Below, in pieces: positions 33,710 to 45,400 of a stretch of 64,000 bases of DNA. Origin of the DNA: Heterocephalus glaber. Its lineage: Eukaryota > Chordata > Mammalia > Rodentia > Bathyergidae. The notes beneath the pieces were generated by a model, which worked only from the letters and a program-made list of their open reading frames with translations, ran no database searches and was not told the origin of the DNA. Position numbers and translations under genes: made by a program. Position 1 is the first letter of the stretch. The number at the start of each line of letters is the position of its first letter. The DNA is taken from the NCBI RefSeq assembly GCF_000247695.1, contig NW_004624747.1, positions 10,064,767-10,128,766 on the forward strand, in the 5' to 3' direction.

Positions 33710-35110
33710 CAACTATCTTTTGACTCAGGTTTGCATGTCTGTGATACCCTTTGCTATATCCGTGAGCTGTGAAGCTGCCCCTGCCCTCCTGGCCTCCCTG
33801 CTCCATGTTCACTCTTGACCCAAAAATTGACCTCTCTCTCACTGACAAGTGGCCCGCCTGGCCTGGCTTGGCACGGGGACACAGTGGAAACTCAGTCTGT
33901 GGGAGCCAAGCCCTGCTCTACCTCATCTGCAGAGAGGAAAGTACCAGCCCCACCCTGCCTGGAGCTCCGAGCCCAGAGTTGTGGGGTCTGGAAGACAGGA
34001 CGCATGGGCTCCAACCTCTCCACCCTTCTCCTGGGTGCCCCCACCTTCCCAACTCCTCTCAGCTACTCTCTCACACGCACCCCAGCACACACCTCCTCCA
34101 GAAACCCTCTGGATAGGACCCTGCCCCAGCTCTTCTCTTGCTCTCCGGGACCCTTCTCTAAGGGCAAGGCTGAGGAGAGGTCTGGACTCTGATCAGTGCC
34201 AACTGGGCAAGTTGTGCCACTCACTGCAGGGCAACATGTGCAACCTGAGAATCCGGAGACTGGGGGGACCTAGTGGCCCTCCTAGGTAAGGAGGGATGAG
34301 CTGTGCATGAACTCTGTCTGGCTGCAGTCGCGACCAAGCCTGCAGGCCCAGCTGCAAGGAGGCGGCTGACTTCCCTCCCCAGCCAGCTGGGAGTGGCACA
34401 ACCTCCACTCACTGTTTCTACCCAATGCTGTCCCCGTGTGGCCTCACCAGCATTGCAAGTCACACTGAGGCCTGTGCTCAAGTCCCCGTCTAGATTTTCC
34501 GTCTGAGGGCACCTTTTTGACCCTCTCCTACCCCGTACAGCCCAGCTGGGCCTTCATTCCATGACCTCTCCGCAAGGGAGAACTTCAGCCCATGTTTGTG
34601 CTGAAGAGGTTCCATAGCATTCCTGTCATACCTGGGCCCGGAGGAGGGGCAGGTAAGGAGCTGCTCAGGGGAGCAGGTGTTCAAGTGGGTGGCAGAGGCA
34701 TGAGGCCTGGTTCTGGGCCTCGCTTCTGCACATCCCTGAGCTAAAGAACATGGCCCCTGCTCACTGGAGGACTTCGGCATAGGCCTCCTAGTGGTGACTC
34801 CCGGCCCAGGAGCTGTCTTTTGTAGAGAAGTGCCAGGGGCAGGGTCGAAGGCCCAGGCCAGGCTATGCCTGCTTGCTGCAGGGTAGGCAGCTCTTCTCAA
34901 GGAATACCAGGGCAGGGGAATGGGTAGGCACCTAGTGGAGAGGGCGGCCGTGGTTAGGCCCAGTCTGTCCCTTCCAATCTCCAGAGCACTCTATGTGATA
35001 CCCTCTGCCCAGCCTTTTTCTCCCATCATTCTTCATCCCTGCGCCACTAGGGGTCACTGTTGGGCTTTTTTCCATCACCACTAGGGTTGGATGCAGGATT
35101 TTCACTCTAA
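33710..35110. other. Unique GC-rich intergenic sequence
   Basis: Several overlapping open frames of 65-146 codons exist on both strands, as expected in GC-rich DNA. None shows a domain or splice context I can support. Confidence 0.5.
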
Positions 35111-35114
35111 ACTA

Positions 35115-35255
35115 CATCTCCAGTCCTTTTTGAATTTTTTATTTTGAGATAAAGTCTCATTAAGAAAATAAATTGCCCAGGCTGGGCTTGAACTCATGAT
35201 CCTCCTGCCTCGGACTCTCCCAGAGTGCTGGGATTATAGGTGTAACCACCACATC
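35115..35255 (-). mobile_element. B1-type SINE
   Basis: Reverse B1: TTTTGAGATAAAGTCTCATT, GGCTGGGCTTGAACTCATGA, GGGATTATAGGTGTAACCAC, preceded by an eroded ID-like piece at about 35075-35115. Confidence 0.75.
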
Positions 35256-36060
35256 CCGCTGGGGCTGGGGGTGTCACTGTTCTTAATCCCATCTTACACA
35301 TAAAGAGAGAGGGGTTGAGGAGAGTAACAGGGGGGCAAGGGAGATGAAGCAGGCAGGACTCAGACCCTGGTGCTGGGTGGGTGATTCTCCAAAGTGAGGC
35401 CCAGAATGAGCACCAGGACACCAGGAAGGGACACAGGGAGCTTGTTTTCTCCTCATACAGACAGGGAGGGGTGTTACCAAGCGACATTCCAGAAGAGGTA
35501 GAAATATAAACCCGGAGTGTGGAGTGTGGAGTTTGGTTCCTCCCATCATTGCAGTCCTTGCTAGGGGTCCTAAGGCCTCTCCTCGCCCTGGGGCTGGGCC
35601 CACCAGGGGTCTCAGGCTGGGCTGGAGGTGCAAAATCCAAAGCGCCTTGGCATTGGGGGGCCCCACAGGGTGAGGAGGGCAGGTCTCTGTCAGGGATCAG
35701 GGTCACCACCAGGCTACAGGGAGTGAGGTATTGGAATTTGAGTTTCTGATACAGATGTGTTAGGGCTCAGGACACAGCTATTAGAATTCCAGAGTATGAA
35801 GTCTCAGGTCTAAGGAATTACAGCCTTGAGTAATAGGGGAACAAAGCAAGGTGCAGGCATTGTGCCTCAGAGCTGAGATGGATCAGGCACTGGGTCTTGG
35901 GTCCACAGGAATTAAAAACCCAGGTATTGGGTGCCTAGTTCTAGGGATCTGGAAACCATAGACTTGGTGTACATGTGATTGTTAGACAGCCTTCTCCTGG
36001 GAGTCTGGGTCCTGGTGACCCTGACATGAACCTGTGTTGCTGCCCGAGTGTGCTCCAGTC
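35256..36060 (-). other. SUSD2: SUSD2 3' UTR and downstream sequence
   Basis: Follows the SUSD2 stop on the minus strand. No AATAAA or ATTAAA was found in the gene's orientation within about 360 bp, so the 3' end is not placed. 35730-35960 shows recurring words (GGTCTAAGGAATT, GGTATTGG, CTCAGG) like a decayed minisatellite. Confidence 0.4.
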
Positions 36061-36085
36061 TCAGGGATGAGAACTCCACAGGTTC
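36061..36085 (-). CDS. SUSD2: SUSD2 exon 15: last 8 codons and stop
   Basis: Chosen because the acceptor TCTCTATTGCAG|G precedes G AAC CTG TGG AGT TCT CAT CCC TGA. This joins in phase to exon 14 and gives a tail KGMNLWSSHP, close in length to the human tail and sharing its Trp and final Pro (human comparison from memory). Reading through exon 14 instead would end the protein at KGM. Confidence 0.72.
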
Positions 36086-39000
36086 CTGCAATAGAGATGC
36101 AGCTTGCAGCAGGCAAATAACCACCGGCTCCCCCAGGGTCCCAAGAGGGCTGAAGAGGGGCATCGACTGGGGGATCCATGGGGCAGTGGGGTGGGGGGCT
36201 CCTCCTAGGTGGAGTCTCACATGCCCTTCCTGCGCCGCAGCAGCACATAGATGACAGTGACCAGCACCACCGCCGCCAGGCCTCCAAAGATGATGCTCAG
36301 CAGCACTGTGTAGCTCCGTCCTGGCAAGAGGGCAAAGGTGCTGAAGGTCTCTCAGGCATGCTGGCATGCAGGGGCTGGAGGGAGCACCGGGAGGGGGCAT
36401 CCTCACCTAACTGGCACTGTGGGGTGGGTGCGGACCAGGTGCCATCAGCCTGGCAGGTGCTGGTCTCTGCTCCAGCCAAGCTGTAGCCACTCTCACAGTG
36501 GAAGCGGATGGTAGAGCCCATCAGGTACTTGAAGTCTTCCTTGTGGCCATTGGAAGGGGCGGCCAGCCAGCCACAGGATACCTCTGGGATGGGGGCAGAG
36601 CAAAGACGACAGCCCTGAACTGCTGGCCACTGCATGTCACTGGCCAGCCTGGAGGACACTGTCTCAGTGCAAGCTACCCATCCCCTCCCCCAGGCCTCCC
36701 TTTCCCCCACCCTCACCATGCTGCAGGCTCTGGAGGCGATCGCAGTGCATCTGGTGGGCCTTCCGTGTCACATTGCCCATGCTCAGGCTCCCAGTGGCCG
36801 CCACATCAAACTTGCAGAAATGGTCATCCCCACACAGCTTGGCTGCCTCTTCTGCCTGTCCAGAGCTGAGGACAATCTCATTGGGGAAGAGGGGCTTGAA
36901 GGTGGGGTCATGCTTGGGTTTGTACAGGAAGTTGCTGACCAAGACCCAGGAGTCATATGTGAACAGGGAGGAGGCGTTGTGCACGGCCCCTGGGAAGACA
37001 GACAGCACACTTGGGTGGGCATAGCACTTTGGTGGACAAGGGTCTGGGGTCTCCCCTTGATCCACAGGCCTCCCCCTGGCAAAGCTCCCCCTCCCCAGCA
37101 CCCACTCTGCCCAGCATATTCCATGGAGTCACTCACATTCAGCCCCAAATTGGAACAATTCCTGGGCACTGGCGTTCAGAGGAAGGACCTTCCCACTTCG
37201 CAGGGTGAAATCATCAGCAGGGTTGTTATTGAATGTTCCAAGGAGGCCCCGAGTGTGGTTCTGGAACTTCTCAGGCAGCAGGACAGCCACACTCAGGAAA
37301 GGGCCCTGGATGCTGACCTCCAGGCCAGCCCCCGATGACAACATGATTGACACTTTGTCCTCAGCAGCTACTGACAGGAACAAGCCTAGGCACAGGAGGA
37401 CATGGGTCAAGGACACCCTCTTGGTGTCCCCAACCTCTGACACAGCTCCAGAAGCAGATGGGGAGAAGGGAGGGCATCCTCAGGGCCAACCTGTTAATGT
37501 ACTCTTTTTTGGTACTGGGAATCGAACTCTGGACCTTGCACTTTCGAGACAGGTGTGGCACCACTGAGCTAAATCCCTGGCCTCCCAACCTGATAACTAT
37601 GACCTTCTCCCATCCCTTGCCTGCAAGTTCACTGGGATCCCAGATGGAATCAAGATGCCCAGACTCTGCAGAACCCCCATGCCAAGGCCTGTGCCCTCCC
37701 TGAGGGTCCTTGCACACCCCCTGGGGACCATTTCATTCATTCAGTTCCCTGAGGTAGCACAGCCATGACAAGGGGTCCAGACCCTGGAGCTGCCACTGCT
37801 GGCCATCACTTCCAAGCTACATCCTTCACCCTGCAGGGCTGGCTTCCCTGCAGTGAATGTCATGGATGGGACAAAGGGCCACTGCCCAGGAGTGAAGCTG
37901 TGCTGGCCAATGGTGAGCCTCATTACGATGGCCTCTGGGCTCCTCTGGGCTGTAGCCAGGACCCATCCCACAGTCCTGGTTACTCACAGCTCTGAGCAGG
38001 CCCTGGGGTGTGACATGGGCACCTCTGGAGTTGTGAAGGTCTAAAACCAGACCTCAGGCTAGGTAGGGCCCTGATTCTCCTGCCCTGGCTGTGCCAAGGA
38101 CTTTCGGCCACTGGGCAGCCTGCTGACCTTGCCTGGGCTTCCTACTCACCCTTCAGGTCCATCCAGTCCACCTCGGCAAAGCTGAGCACCTCGGAATTCA
38201 GCAGCACCTCCAGGACCCCAGACCCGCCAGCCAGCCGAACTTCCACCACATCTGAGCTGCCCTCCTGTACAACCACTGCCGTCAGCCCTGTGCCACGGGC
38301 CTGGGTGCCTGGCGGGAGGGTGGTGTGAATTGGGTCACTTTGGCTCCTGCCTCCTACCCTAGATGACTCAGGGCACCCAGCACCCACGGAGCCTTAGCCT
38401 CACTCACCATTGGTCATTGTCGCAGGCTCCGTTCTTCCCTGAACCCTCAGGTCCTTCCTGTCCGCCTCCCCCTCCAACAGCACGTACTCGCCGCGCCCAT
38501 TGAATGTGAAGTTGGCGCCGTCGAAGGTGAGGAAGTGGGGATCCCCAAAGACAGAGGCTGGGGTGAGAATGGAGGGTCAGCTAATGATTCCCCCACACCT
38601 GACCCTGTCTTACTCTCCCTGGGGCTGGTGCCAGGCTGGTACCCACCCAGGCGTGAGGGCCGGTAGGTGCGGCAGTCACTGGAAGGCCGCCGCCGCATAT
38701 ATCGGGAGCACTCAGGTGCCCAGAGGCAGCAGTAGTAGAAGCTCATGACATCATAGAGCCAGTGGGACAAGGTGGGCACGCGGGGTGGCGTGCGGTATGG
38801 AGGTGCGCCCCAGTCATGACCACGGTCAGGCGTGCTGCCGCCGATGGAGTCAGCTGTCAGGAGCTGGGTGCCATCTTTCCTGTAGCAACACTGCTGGCCG
38901 GAGGCGTAGTTGGGGCTGGGGATGCAGCCAAGTCAGAGCCTCTGCGGGAAGCCCGACCCCGGCCTCTGCCCTCTTTCCCATCCCCAGTCCAGTGGCTCAC

Positions 39001-42000
39001 CTGGCCTGCACAGAGCGGACACAGTGCACAGCCCCTGGATGGTAGGTGCAAGCGCTGCCCTGCCCAATGTCGCAGCCGTAGTCTGCCTGCAGAGTGGCAG
39101 GTGGCTGTCACTTGGGTGCTAAATCCTCTCCTTCCCTGGGAACCAACCCACTGGGGGACCTTAGACACCCAACCTCACTTCCAGAAGGCCTCTGTCTGCC
39201 TCAGTTGGGGAGGCTGGCCCTGCCCCTGCCCCCTCCCCCCTCCTGGGCCTTGATGGGTACAGGGGCTTACAAAGAAGCGGCCAGAGTCAGCCTGGGCCTG
39301 GGCCAGGGTACAGGGACAGTCGGGCAGCTCCTTTAGGAAGTCGGGCAGCCCATCCTCCAGCTCCTCCCAGGCCAGGCACTGGGCACGGGCCCAGCGCACT
39401 GAGTCGTTCCGGAAGTCATCACCCAGGTGCCAGGCCAGTGCATGATCATTGGTCCAGATTGCCAGCACATCCCTGAAGCGGTGGAGATGTGCTAGCTAAG
39501 GGCTGGGCCATACCACACAGCCGGCTGCCCTGGCCCGGGGCTTTCCTAGCAAGCACGGAAGTCTCTAGGCAGACAGCCCCCAACTCATGCCCTGCACGGT
39601 GGTCCTTACTTCTCCCCTCTGTAGTGTTTGCTGGAGATGATCCGCAGAGCGCCTACTCTCCATCTCTGATGGGCGGCAAGTGCAGGTTTGGGAGTGAAAG
39701 TAAAGAAGCCAGAGTTGGGGGCATCTGTGGCCAGGGGGTACAGATATGACCACTGTGATGTCCAGTTCCCTGAGTACGGGTTCCCTGAGGGAGAGAAGGC
39801 CTTGGTGAGTCCTAGGACCCCTCTGAGGATCCCTGGGGCAGGGGATGGGCCTGGCCCCAGTCTCTGGCAAGAGGCCTGACAGATGGACAGAATGTCAATC
39901 AACAGACCTAGATGCAGTGCCGAGGTCTCCTTTCCAAGCACCAAGCCTTCAGCACAAACATCCCTTCCAAGGGCCAAGGCACCCAAACCTCCTGCTGGAC
40001 CTGGGGCCCCAAGTGGACAGGGGTCTCTCCATGCCCCTCCCCTCACTCAGTCTCGTGGAAACTCCCGCTGTTCTCCCTTGCAGCACATTCCTTGCTCCAG
40101 ATCCCCAGTTCCTGGCTGGAATTTTCTTCATTTCCTCTCTCTCTGGAAGTCCCCATCGCTACTCTGTCCCCTTTACACACCTAGGGGTCCCTTTTTCTCA
40201 TCTCTTGGAGTCCAAAATTCCTGATGCTTCTACCAGCACTTGGCTGGCCTCACCTGTCTCCTCGTAGCCCCAGAGCTCAATGGCGACAGTCTTCGTGGGC
40301 AGCACTGAGGTGTTCCAGGTGAGACTGAGGTTCCCTGTGGTGGTGCCTGGGGTGCCATAGTATTGCCAGCGGGTCTCGTTCACCAGTTGGCCCTTCTCTG
40401 ACTGCGACACTTTGTAAGGGTGTGCTAGACAGGGACAGGTGAGAGGTGACCAAAGGCCCAGGAAATGGGGTTCCAGGGGTTCCTGAGGTCCCAGGGGCCT
40501 CCTGAGGACAAAGCATTATTGAAATAGCTGGATTATGGGCTCTACCAAGGCCCCAAGGAGGAAAGGACACCAAGGATGGAGAAGCAGGGACCTGGCCTGG
40601 CAGAGCAGAGGCCCACCTGGCTTGGGGACCCTGCAGGCTCCACCCACTTTGGGCTGGGACTTCTGTTTGCCAGGGAAGGAGTTGAGTAATGAGCTGTGGG
40701 AGCTCCTACCCAAGGGACCAGTTTAAGAGGAGCAGGTGGGTGGACCAAGTCTCTATATGCATATATTAGCATTGGGGAAAGTCCCCATGGGCTCAGACTT
40801 TGGGTGGGAACTAGGGCACATGGAAGGTGGGGTCTGGGGCCCACAGGCTAAACTGGCTTGGCTGGGTGGGGGCTCACCAGCCAGCCAGGTGCCTGCACGA
40901 AGGAAGGAGTGGCCACTGTCCATTGAGATGGTGAAGGGGATGCGGCCAGTCTCATAGAGCAAGGGTGACACGCAGTGCACTTGCCCCAAGGAGTCCACAT
41001 GGCCAAGGACCTCGATGCTGTCCTTAAACCTGGGGTTGCAGAGATGGCAGGAGTGGCTGGGCTGGTACGAGCTGATCCTTTCAAGGCCTGGGTCCCCCAG
41101 TTTCTAGCTAGCTGTCCCTGTGCCCTCCTGCCTGTCCTTGGTGTCAGGGCTCCACCCAGCCAACCAGGAGGTCAGGGCCCTTTTCGTACACGGGGCTGGA
41201 AGCACAGGGAGTGTGGGGACCCAGGTGGCCCAGCCCCTCAGTCCTCCCACCTGCAGATCACATCTCCTTTGGATCCCAACCACTGGAAATGCTGCACCAC
41301 GAAGTCCTTGCCACCCATCATGGAGCCCGAGGAAGGTGAGATCTCCAGGCAGAAGTCATGGAAGTCTAGACAGCAGGTGTGAAGGCCTAAGCAGGTCGGG
41401 TGGCAGGAGCAGGTCCCATTCCGGTCCCCACAGCGTAGGGAGCAGCTCTCTCGAGCACCTGGAGAAGACAGCCCTGAGCACCTGGACCAGATGTGTGCTA
41501 GGTGGCCACCCCATGGGTAGGGCCAGTCTTTATTCCCCTAGAGTCCTTTAGAAGGATGCTTTCCCAGGAGAACACTGGTTGGGTTGCCCTGACCACCAAG
41601 CTGACACAATGGAAAAGGGATGTGGTCAATCTTCACAAAGATAATCAATCTAGTACTTGGCTAGAATATAATGAGATAAAGGCAAGGCTAGGAATTGCCC
41701 CCAGGGCTTGACCAACCCTCAGCCACCAAATTCTCTAGCTCACATAATGGCTAAGTGTCCCACTCAAGGCCTTGGAAAGAATGGTGCCCCACTGAGGTTG
41801 ACCCACCTCATTCTCCCAGGGGGCAACAACTGAATGCCATAGAGCCTCACTGCTGGGGAGAAGGCCAAGGATGTGCCTTTTTTGTTTTGTTTTCTTTTGG
41901 TACTGGGGATTGCACTGAGCTATGTTCCAAGCCCTTTGTCTCCCTCAGTCTTTCCTTCCCTCCCTTCCTTCCTGACAGGGTCTAAGTTGTCCAAGCCCAG

Positions 42001-43051
42001 CTTGAAATTGTGGACCTGCTGGGTCAGTTTCCCAGAGTGCTGGAATTATAGGCGTGCACCACCATGCCAGGCTTGATGTTTCATTCATTCGGGGCGGGTA
42101 AGAAACATTTGCAGCAGGGAGCCCAGCCAAGGAGGAAAGGGTAGTCAGGAGTCTGCCGAAGGAAACTGTGGTATCAGCCCCAAGCCTTCTCCCAAGGGCC
42201 ACGGGGACCTGTGGCACAGTCCCATTTTCAAGATATCTGTCCCTGTGGAGCTGGAGAGTGGAGACAGGAGTGGGGTTTGAGCACTCAGACACATCCCACT
42301 TGGCCCTTCACCATGCCCCCAACTAGTGAAGGGCCAGGCTTGGGTCTGCGCCACTCCTATGGGCCTACTTCACTAAGTGCAGTGCCTGGCACTTAAGACA
42401 GGCAATAAATATTTATTGGCCAAGGATATGATGGCTCAAGGGCTGCAAGGAAGAGGCTTGGAAATGCCATTAAGTAAAATCAAAGGGGCAGGAGGATGGT
42501 GGTGACATTTCCCTGCAGACAGAAGATGGGAGACTGTGGGTTGGTGATGCCCAGCTCAGCCTGGGGCCGAGGTCTCAGCTCTGGAGTTCAGTCCCACCCT
42601 GAAGAGGACCCATTATCTTGCCTAGGGATGTCTGGGGAGTGGGGAGGGAATGCCTGTATGCAGTCAGCCTCCACTGGAGCTTGGGGTGCTGCCCAAAGGC
42701 TCTGCTGTTCTACCCTGGCTCCCTCCCAGGCAGCCAAGGCCTCTCAGCTCCTAGCGGGTGTGGGGAGGGCTCAGCCCAGACTTCCTTTCCCTGCAGAAGG
42801 CCCCTCAACCCTGTGGCTTCAGACTTTCTTCCCGCTGTCCCCATGCACAGCCACAGATGGCCTAACAGATGGACAAAGACTGAGCCCCGAGGGGTGTCTG
42901 CCCTGGGCCTGGCTGATCAGACAGATGGACATGTAGACAAGGGGACAGAAGGGCAAGATGGGGGCATACCTGCTGTAGGCCTGGGCCCTGGGCCGGGGAC
43001 TGTCGCCAGCAGCAGCAGCAGCAGCACCCAGGTCAGGAGGATCAGCTTCAT
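36061..43051 (-). CDS. SUSD2: Sushi domain-containing protein 2, complete 15-exon coding region
   Basis: Type I membrane glycoprotein that mediates cell adhesion and binds galectin-1 (family knowledge). Exons, 5' to 3' on the minus strand: 43051-42970, 41458-41251, 41029-40878, 40424-40254, 39784-39610, 39472-39271, 39086-39001, 38915-38647, 38557-38408, 38308-38150, 37385-37137, 36989-36717, 36583-36407, 36320-36221, 36085-36061. All junctions are AG/GT and phases agree, giving 2478 nt and 825 aa (human about 822). Layout: Leu-rich signal peptide (res 1-27), cysteine-rich somatomedin-B (about 29-72), AMOP region (about 285-448), vWF-D with GDPH at about 453-456, sushi domain (about 727-783), transmembrane helix [20 protein letters not shown], then an RRRKGM... 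tail. The GDPH site is where the protein is known to be cleaved. The last exon is only 25 coding bases, so its call is the least certain part. Confidence 0.96.
36221..36320 (-). CDS. SUSD2: SUSD2 exon 14: transmembrane segment and stop-overlapping splice donor
   Basis: Encodes [20 protein letters not shown] and then [13 protein letters not shown], a single membrane helix closed by an Arg/Lys stop-transfer cluster. The exon ends ...GGC AT|GTGAGAC. If the donor is used, AT joins the G of exon 15 to give Met; if the intron is kept, the same bases read ATG TGA and translation stops at once. Confidence 0.88.
37505..37582 (-). mobile_element. ID-like SINE in SUSD2 intron 10
   Basis: GGTACTGGGAATCGAACTCT...GAGCTAAATCCCTGGCC, in the same transcriptional orientation as SUSD2. 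Confidence 0.85.
38408..38557 (-). CDS. SUSD2: SUSD2 exon 9: start of the vWF type D domain with GDPH cleavage site
   Basis: The translation begins [19 protein letters not shown] and continues to [15 protein letters not shown] followed by TFDG is the vWF-D start signature. In SUSD2 and several mucins the Asp-Pro bond of GDPH is cut while the halves stay associated. An NFT glycosylation sequon follows. Confidence 0.93.
41251..41458 (-). CDS. SUSD2: SUSD2 exon 2: somatomedin-B domain
   Basis: 208 bp. The translation begins [19 protein letters not shown] and continues with [17 protein letters not shown]. This gives the eight closely spaced cysteines of a somatomedin-B fold, followed by the [10 protein letters not shown] start of the extracellular NIDO-like region. 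Confidence 0.92.
41890..42075 (-). mobile_element. ID-like and B1 SINE remnants in SUSD2 intron 1
   Basis: Eroded ID-like end at 41896-41935 (GGTACTGGGGATTGCACTGA), then a reverse B1 to GGAATTATAGGCGTGCACCA. Confidence 0.7.
42076..42968 (-). other. SUSD2: SUSD2 intron 1, 5' part
   Basis: Unique sequence. It may hold regulatory elements, being next to the first exon, but none is recognised. Confidence 0.45.
42970..43051 (-). CDS. SUSD2: SUSD2 first coding exon: signal peptide with a leucine (CTG) run
   Basis: Starts at the ATG 43051-43049 (plus-strand cat) and ends phase 1 before GTATGC. It encodes MKLILLTWV, six Leu codons, then [12 protein letters not shown]: a basic N-terminus, hydrophobic core and small residues for signal peptidase. 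The Leu run is a near-perfect CTG repeat (43007-43028 on the plus strand as gcagca...), a likely site of length variation. Confidence 0.93.
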
Positions 43052-43250
43052 GGTGAGGCCTGTGTCTGCAGTCAGCAGTGCAGTGGCTTGCTTGGAGGCA
43101 GCAGACAGACTCGCTCACTCCTAATGCTGGCCTGGCCCCGCCTGCCTGCCTGCCTGGAGCTCTGCGGCACCGCCCCTCCCTGCTCCTCCCCGCTCGCTCT
43201 GAACCCTCTCAAAGTCCACAGGTGCCTTCGTGGCCCAGCAGGGACTGACC
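43052..43250 (-). promoter_or_regulatory. SUSD2: SUSD2 5' UTR and probable proximal promoter
   Basis: GC-rich, repeat-free sequence directly upstream of the SUSD2 ATG. A GC-box core (GGGGCGG on the minus strand) lies at 43170-43176. No convincing TATA box is seen in the gene's orientation. The transcription start cannot be placed by eye. Confidence 0.4.
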
Positions 43251-44600
43251 TGCCCTGTTAGCACATTCTTGGCCCAACAGCAGGGGATAAAAGGGAGGGG
43301 GCTGAACCTCTGCCCCAGGACCCTGTTCGAGGGCAGGAGGCTGGAGCCTTCAGCTGCAGGACCTTTGACAAGTGATGAGCCAGGGATGTCCACAGGCTGC
43401 AGCACGGTCCTGGGTTGTGGCCCAGTCTGGGGTTGCAGGGCGGGGCTCTTGCAGGGGATGGGATGCTGCTGGGTGGGTGAGAAGGGTGGCAGGATTCCAG
43501 GCCTTGTGCTCTTGGGGCAGATCTTACATCCTCAGTCTTCAGCTTTCCACTGGGAGGGCTGTTGCCAGTTCCTCCTAGGAGCCCTGCATTGAGGCCAGGA
43601 CTGGCCTAGTGGAAGGTGTTGAGTGTAGGGAGGTGCCTAGGCCCATTCACAGGCTCCGTGGGGAGCCCAGAAACTCCAGGCTGGCCTAGCCACAACCGCC
43701 CACGGCACTCACCCACATAATCTGCATATTCTCTTCAGAGTTCTCCCCAGTCCTTACACAGAACTGGAAATTGAAGCCCAGAGGGAGAGAGGCAGGGGCC
43801 AAGTCAGCCCCCTGGTGGCTTGAGAACCTCCAGAGCCAGGTGGGTTGGACATCAGGACAGGCAGGTGTCCCTTCCCAGTTGCAGCTTCTCAAGGTGTCCT
43901 ACCTAAGAGGGCATATTCAATAACTTCCCGGGGGCTGGAGTTGGCCCCAAGGGGCATGAGCTGAGACCATCTGGGCTGTGACCTGCTTCAGATCTGGAGC
44001 CCAGCCAGCCCATTGTTCTCAGGGCCTTGCCACTTCTCTTGCCTAATTGTGCCTACCTGGCGCCAGTTGGTGTTGGTGGCCACCTGTGGGGCTCCTGAGT
44101 CCAGCCCCACAGGGTGGCTCCTAATGAACATATCAAAGGAAGCCTGTGGTGGGGGAATTGGAACAGGTCTCCCATGCAGAGCTACTCCTAGGGTAGGCCC
44201 ACCTCCATGCTCTATCTTCACCCCACAGAAGCATCTGGTGGACTCCGCAAGGCCCTCACCTGTCAGAGGGGAGAAACCCCCTTAGCCACAGGGCACCGAG
44301 CCATAGAACCTGGCCCTCAGCCTGGGCTGATCCTGAGACTCATCCAGGTCCAGGGTTGAGAGCGCCCCCTACCACCGAGGGAGGAGTGTGGGCACTGACT
44401 AACCACCTGCTGACTTCTTGGTGCTTCAGATGGCTGTCCAGCCAGGACATCCCAGGCCACCATGACTCTGGTTCCAAATGGCCTGGGCTGGGAACAAAGG
44501 GTGGCACCCAGTCACTTTTCTCCTGGATGTTAAATGAGTGTCCAGCACATCAGAGGCACAAGGCTGAGGGCCATCATCACAGGCTTAATGCTGTGTTTTT
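43251..44600. other. Unique sequence between SUSD2 and CABIN1
   Basis: No repeats or genes recognised. It lies upstream of SUSD2 and downstream of CABIN1, so SUSD2 enhancers could be here. Confidence 0.45.
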
Positions 44601-44604
44601 TAAA

Positions 44605-45400
44605 TTTTTAATTTATTTTTGAGACAGGGTCTCACTCTAGTCCAGGCTGTGCTTGAACTCACGATCCTCCTGCCTCAGCCTCATGTGCTTGAATGCTCTG
44701 ACTACAGGCACGTGCCCCTCATTAAATTGCTCGGACAAGTTAGTGGTACATGCCTATAATCCCAGCACTCTGAGAAGCTGAGGCAGGAGGATCACAAGTT
44801 GGAGTCAGCTTGGTCAACTTAGTGACTTGTGAGACCTGATTTCAAACAAAGGAGGGGTGGGAGACGGGGGAAATGGCTCAGTGTGAAGGTCCTGAGTTTC
44901 ATTTCGAATACTGTAAAAAGAAAAAAACCAACAAGCTGCTGAGTGCCACAACTCCTGGGGCTATTACTGTTGTGGGGCGTCTGATGGGAAATGTGGGAAT
45001 TAAGTCCCCCTCCTTCCATTTTTTTCCCCCTAGGACTAGGGACAGAATCTAAGATTTATACTTGCTGGGCAAGTGTCCCTACTGAGCTACATCCCCAGCC
45101 CTCTTTATTTTTTAAAATCCCATTTTTTGCTGTCTAGAGATCCTAGCTTTTGCTTTTTTCTCCATTTTTATTTCTTACAGCTGAGAGACTGTGGTCTTAG
45201 CATTATTTTTGGTTTGGTGCTAGGGACCAAACTTCATGTTGTCAGGTGAGTGCTGTATCACTGAGATAAATCCCCAATCCCTTTATTTTTTGAGACAAGA
45301 TCTCACTAAGTGAAAATTGAGCCTTGAACTTGTATCTTTCTGCCTCAGTATCCAGAATGGCTGGAACTCTAGGCATGTGCCACCACTCCTGGCTTCCCTC
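44605..45400. mobile_element. Cluster of old B1 and ID-like SINEs
   Basis: Reverse B1 44610-44715; forward B1+ID composite 44730-44915; reverse ID-like 45020-45105 and 45205-45285; reverse B1 45285-45395. All are visibly eroded. Confidence 0.7.

Noticed and set aside
33769..34900. Overlapping open frames of 115-146 codons on both strands between GGT5 and SUSD2
   Set aside because: No recognisable domain, no splice-consistent extension, and several frames open at once, as expected in GC-rich DNA. I cannot support a gene.
36664..37101. Single-exon minus-strand frame of 145 codons
   Set aside because: It is SUSD2 exon 12 read into its introns, not an independent protein.
36634..37338. 234-codon plus-strand open frame
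   Set aside because: It is antisense to SUSD2 exons 11-12 and the GC-rich introns between them; no domain and no splice support.
38762..39253. 163-codon plus-strand open frame
   Set aside because: Antisense shadow of SUSD2 exons 7-8.
42496..43124. Plus-strand open frames over the SUSD2 first exon and intron 1
   Set aside because: Antisense to the signal-peptide exon and lacking any domain.
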